Assembly: GCF_048001765.1 (NCBI RefSeq)
Contig: NZ_CP181447.1
Coordinates: forward strand, 1,984,001-2,048,000
DNA: 64,000 nt
DNA from: Bombiscardovia asteroides_K
Lineage (GTDB): Bacteria; Actinomycetota; Actinomycetes; Actinomycetales; Bifidobacteriaceae
Direction: 5' to 3'
How positions within the stretch are numbered: the first letter of the stretch is position 1; each line of letters opens with the position of its first letter. Below the pieces are notes generated by a model, which saw only the letters and a program-made list of their open reading frames with translations, did no database searches and was not told the DNA's origin. The position numbers were made by a program, and so were the translations under genes. Positions 62,425 through 64,000 of this stretch are shown here, piece after piece.

Positions 62425-63840
62425 TCAGACCCCTCCCTGCTGGTAGTCCTGGGGCATGTCCTGGAACCTGGACTTCTCGCCTACGAAGGCCAGCTTGAAG
62501 GTTCGGGTGGGACCGTTGCGGTGCTTGGCCAGGATGATGTCGGCCTCCCCCGGGCGGTCATCCTTGTCGTAGAAGTCCGGCCGGTGGACCAGAAAGACTA
62601 CGTCAGCATCCTGCTCGATGGAACCGGACTCGCGCAGGTCGGAGAGCATGGGCTTCTTATCGTTGCGCATCTCGGGGCCACGGTTGAGCTGGCTCAGCGC
62701 CACCACCGGGACCTCCAGCTCCTTGGCCAGCAGCTTCAGGGCGCGCGAGAAGTCGGAGACCTCCTGCTGGCGGGATTCGACCCGCTTGCCGGAGGTCATC
62801 AGCTGCAGGTAGTCGATGACCACCAGCTTCAGGTCGTTGGTCTGCTTGAGCCGGCGGCACTTGGCCCTAATCTCCATCAGGCTCATGTTGGGTGAATCGT
62901 CCAGGAAGAGCGGGGCATCCTGGAGTCTGCTCCAGAAGGTGTTCAGGGTGTTCCAGTACTCGGGGGTGATGTCATCCGCCCGGCGCAGAGCCACCAGAGG
63001 AATATTAGTCTCAGCCGAGATGATGCGCTGGGCCAGCTCGGTCTTGCTCATCTCCAGGGAGAAGACCACCGTGGTCATGTTGTTGTGGAGGGCTGCGGCT
63101 CGGGCAAAGTCGATGCCCAGGGTGGACTTGCCCATGGCGGGACGGCCGGCCACCACAATCATCTGCCCGGGCTGCAGGCCCTGGGTCATGTCGTCGATGC
63201 TCTTGAAGCCTGTGGGCACGCCCCGCTCCAAGCTGCCGTTCTGCAGCTTGTCCAACTGGTCCAGGGTGTCATGGACGACCGGCCCAATGGCCTCGTAATC
63301 CTGGCGGATCCTGCCCACGCTCATCTCGTAGACCTCGGCCTGGGCCAGGTTGACTATGTCCTCGGCCTGGGAGCCCTCGGCCGAGTATCCCAGCTGTGCG
63401 ATCTTGGTGCCGGCCGCAATCACATTGCGCAGGATGGCCCGCTGGTGGACGATCTCCGCATAGTAGGTGGCGTTGGCGGCTGTAGGAACCGAGGCCACCA
63501 GGGAGTGCAGATAGTCGGTGCCCCCCACCTTCTCCAGGTCGCCGGACTTGAGCAGCTCGTTGGCCACCAGGACCGCATCCACCGGCTGGGAGGCCGAGAA
63601 GAGGGTGACGATGGCCTCGTAGATGGTCTGGTGCTTGGGCTGGTAGAAGTCGGATACATCGATCATCTGGCTGACCTCGCCGATGGCATCCTTGCTCATG
63701 AGCATGCCGCCCAGCACGGCCATCTCCGCATCGTCGTCATGCGGGGGCACCCGGTCGAAGAGCATGTCGCGGCCGGTCTGGGCATGATCGGTTGGACGCT
63801 GTTCGGGATGGGTGTAGTCGGTATAGTCGTCGGAAGCCAT
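62425..63840 (-). CDS. dnaB: Replicative DNA helicase
   Basis: 471 residues from the ATG at 63840; a GTG two codons earlier is possible. DnaB N-terminal domain (VPPHDDDAEMAVLGGMLMSK), linker, then RecA-like helicase core with Walker A AGRPAMGKSTLGIDF, VFSLEMSKTELAQR, VVIDYLQLMTSGKR, and SQLNRGPEMRNDKKP. No intein. Hexameric 5'-3' helicase at the fork. Ribosome site weak. The stop lies 2 bp before murT. Confidence 0.95.
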   Translation of the reverse strand: MASDDYTDYTHPEQRPTDHAQTGRDMLFDRVPPHDDDAEMAVLGGMLMSKDAIGEVSQMIDVSDFYQPKHQTIYEAIVTLFSASQPVDAVLVANELLKSGDLEKVGGTDYLHSLVASVPTAANATYYAEIVHQRAILRNVIAAGTKIAQLGYSAEGSQAEDIVNLAQAEVYEMSVGRIRQDYEAIGPVVHDTLDQLDKLQNGSLERGVPTGFKSIDDMTQGLQPGQMIVVAGRPAMGKSTLGIDFARAAALHNNMTTVVFSLEMSKTELAQRIISAETNIPLVALRRADDITPEYWNTLNTFWSRLQDAPLFLDDSPNMSLMEIRAKCRRLKQTNDLKLVVIDYLQLMTSGKRVESRQQEVSDFSRALKLLAKELEVPVVALSQLNRGPEMRNDKKPMLSDLRESGSIEQDADVVFLVHRPDFYDKDDRPGEADIILAKHRNGPTRTFKLAFVGEKSRFQDMPQDYQQGGV

Positions 63841-63969
63841 AGCCACGATTCTACGAAGAGGACCGTCCTTGACAGCTTTAAGAGGAGGATTTCACCCAAG
63901 GCATTCACCAGGGCGCGCCGACCGTACTGGACGGTAGCGGCCTCTCCTGTATGTGTACAGAAAAATAAG

Positions 63970-63978
63970 TTATCCACA
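63970..63978 (+). promoter_or_regulatory. Consensus DnaA box near the right edge
   Basis: TTATCCACA, exact consensus, in the 154-bp stretch after the dnaB start. Nothing else is seen between 63841 and 64000. Confidence 0.4.
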
Positions 63979-64000
63979 TTCAAGGCGTGTCCTAGAGGAC

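Noticed and set aside
1..64000. CRISPR arrays, prophage, insertion sequences, rRNA operons.
   Set aside because: No regularly spaced repeats, integrase or transposase genes, or rRNA sequences were seen; the only short tandem repeat noted is the one inside the GH38 gene.

Overview
The window reads as high-GC chromosomal DNA of a bifidobacterium (Actinomycetota, Bifidobacteriaceae). The evidence is the gene content: an actinobacterial topA-tmk-holB group, ino1, a long-type leuA, aspartate kinase split into separate catalytic and ACT proteins, a MutT1-type Nudix-phosphatase fusion beside ppk, the MurT/GatD pair, a Tad pilus operon, and carbohydrate loci with LacI/TetR control. The richness in plant- and glycoprotein-directed glycosidases would suit a gut or insect-gut strain, but the species cannot be read from the sequence. 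No prophage, insertion sequence, CRISPR array or rRNA operon is visible. 

Layout. 1-5.1 kb: a minus-strand nucleoside-utilisation unit (LacI regulator, nucleoside hydrolase, MFS permease, ECF S component, ECF T component running off the left edge), with a double LacI-type operator before the hydrolase. 5.4-5.5 kb: tRNA-Lys(CTT) with promoter and terminator. 5.6-9.5 kb: formate-tetrahydrofolate ligase, a C69 dipeptidase and a PEBP-like protein. 9.5-15.7 kb: holB, tmk and topA joined by 4-bp overlaps, then a PAP2 phosphatase. 16.0-24.8 kb: GH38 alpha-mannosidase, a CUT1 sugar importer without ATPase, a GH5-type beta-mannosidase candidate and a convergent GH125 alpha-mannosidase. These are the enzymes needed to strip the mannose core of N-glycans. 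24.9-25.0 kb: the 4.5S/SRP RNA gene. 25.2-30.1 kb: glf, then a TetR/MFS/GH51 arabinoside unit with a palindromic operator in the divergent promoter. 

30.3-42.9 kb is housekeeping: ino1, a class A penicillin-binding protein, leuA, an unknown protein, asd, the two-part aspartate kinase, recR and dnaX. 43.0-47.6 kb is a complete minus-strand tad operon (tadZ, tadA, tadB, tadC, Flp-type prepilin, TadE-like, TadE/F-like). 47.6-48.2 kb is a gap with a good promoter, interleaved complementary segments and a terminator-like hairpin, followed by ppk, mutT1 and a hypothetical gene. A probable attenuator precedes upp (52.5 kb). A lone FtsX-type permease, a glycerophosphodiesterase and an aldo/keto reductase follow. 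The right end carries a UbiB/ABC1 kinase with a phasin-like partner, gatD-murT (lipid II amidation) and dnaB, with a perfect DnaA box close to the right edge. 

The most useful leads are the N-glycan mannose locus with its in-frame 12-bp triplication in GH38, the nucleoside unit with an ECF S component of unknown substrate, the putative structured leader or small RNA before ppk, the upp leader hairpin, and a MurT lacking the zinc-ribbon cysteines. Nothing in the window is clearly a wholly new system; the candidates are regulatory RNAs and variant family members.
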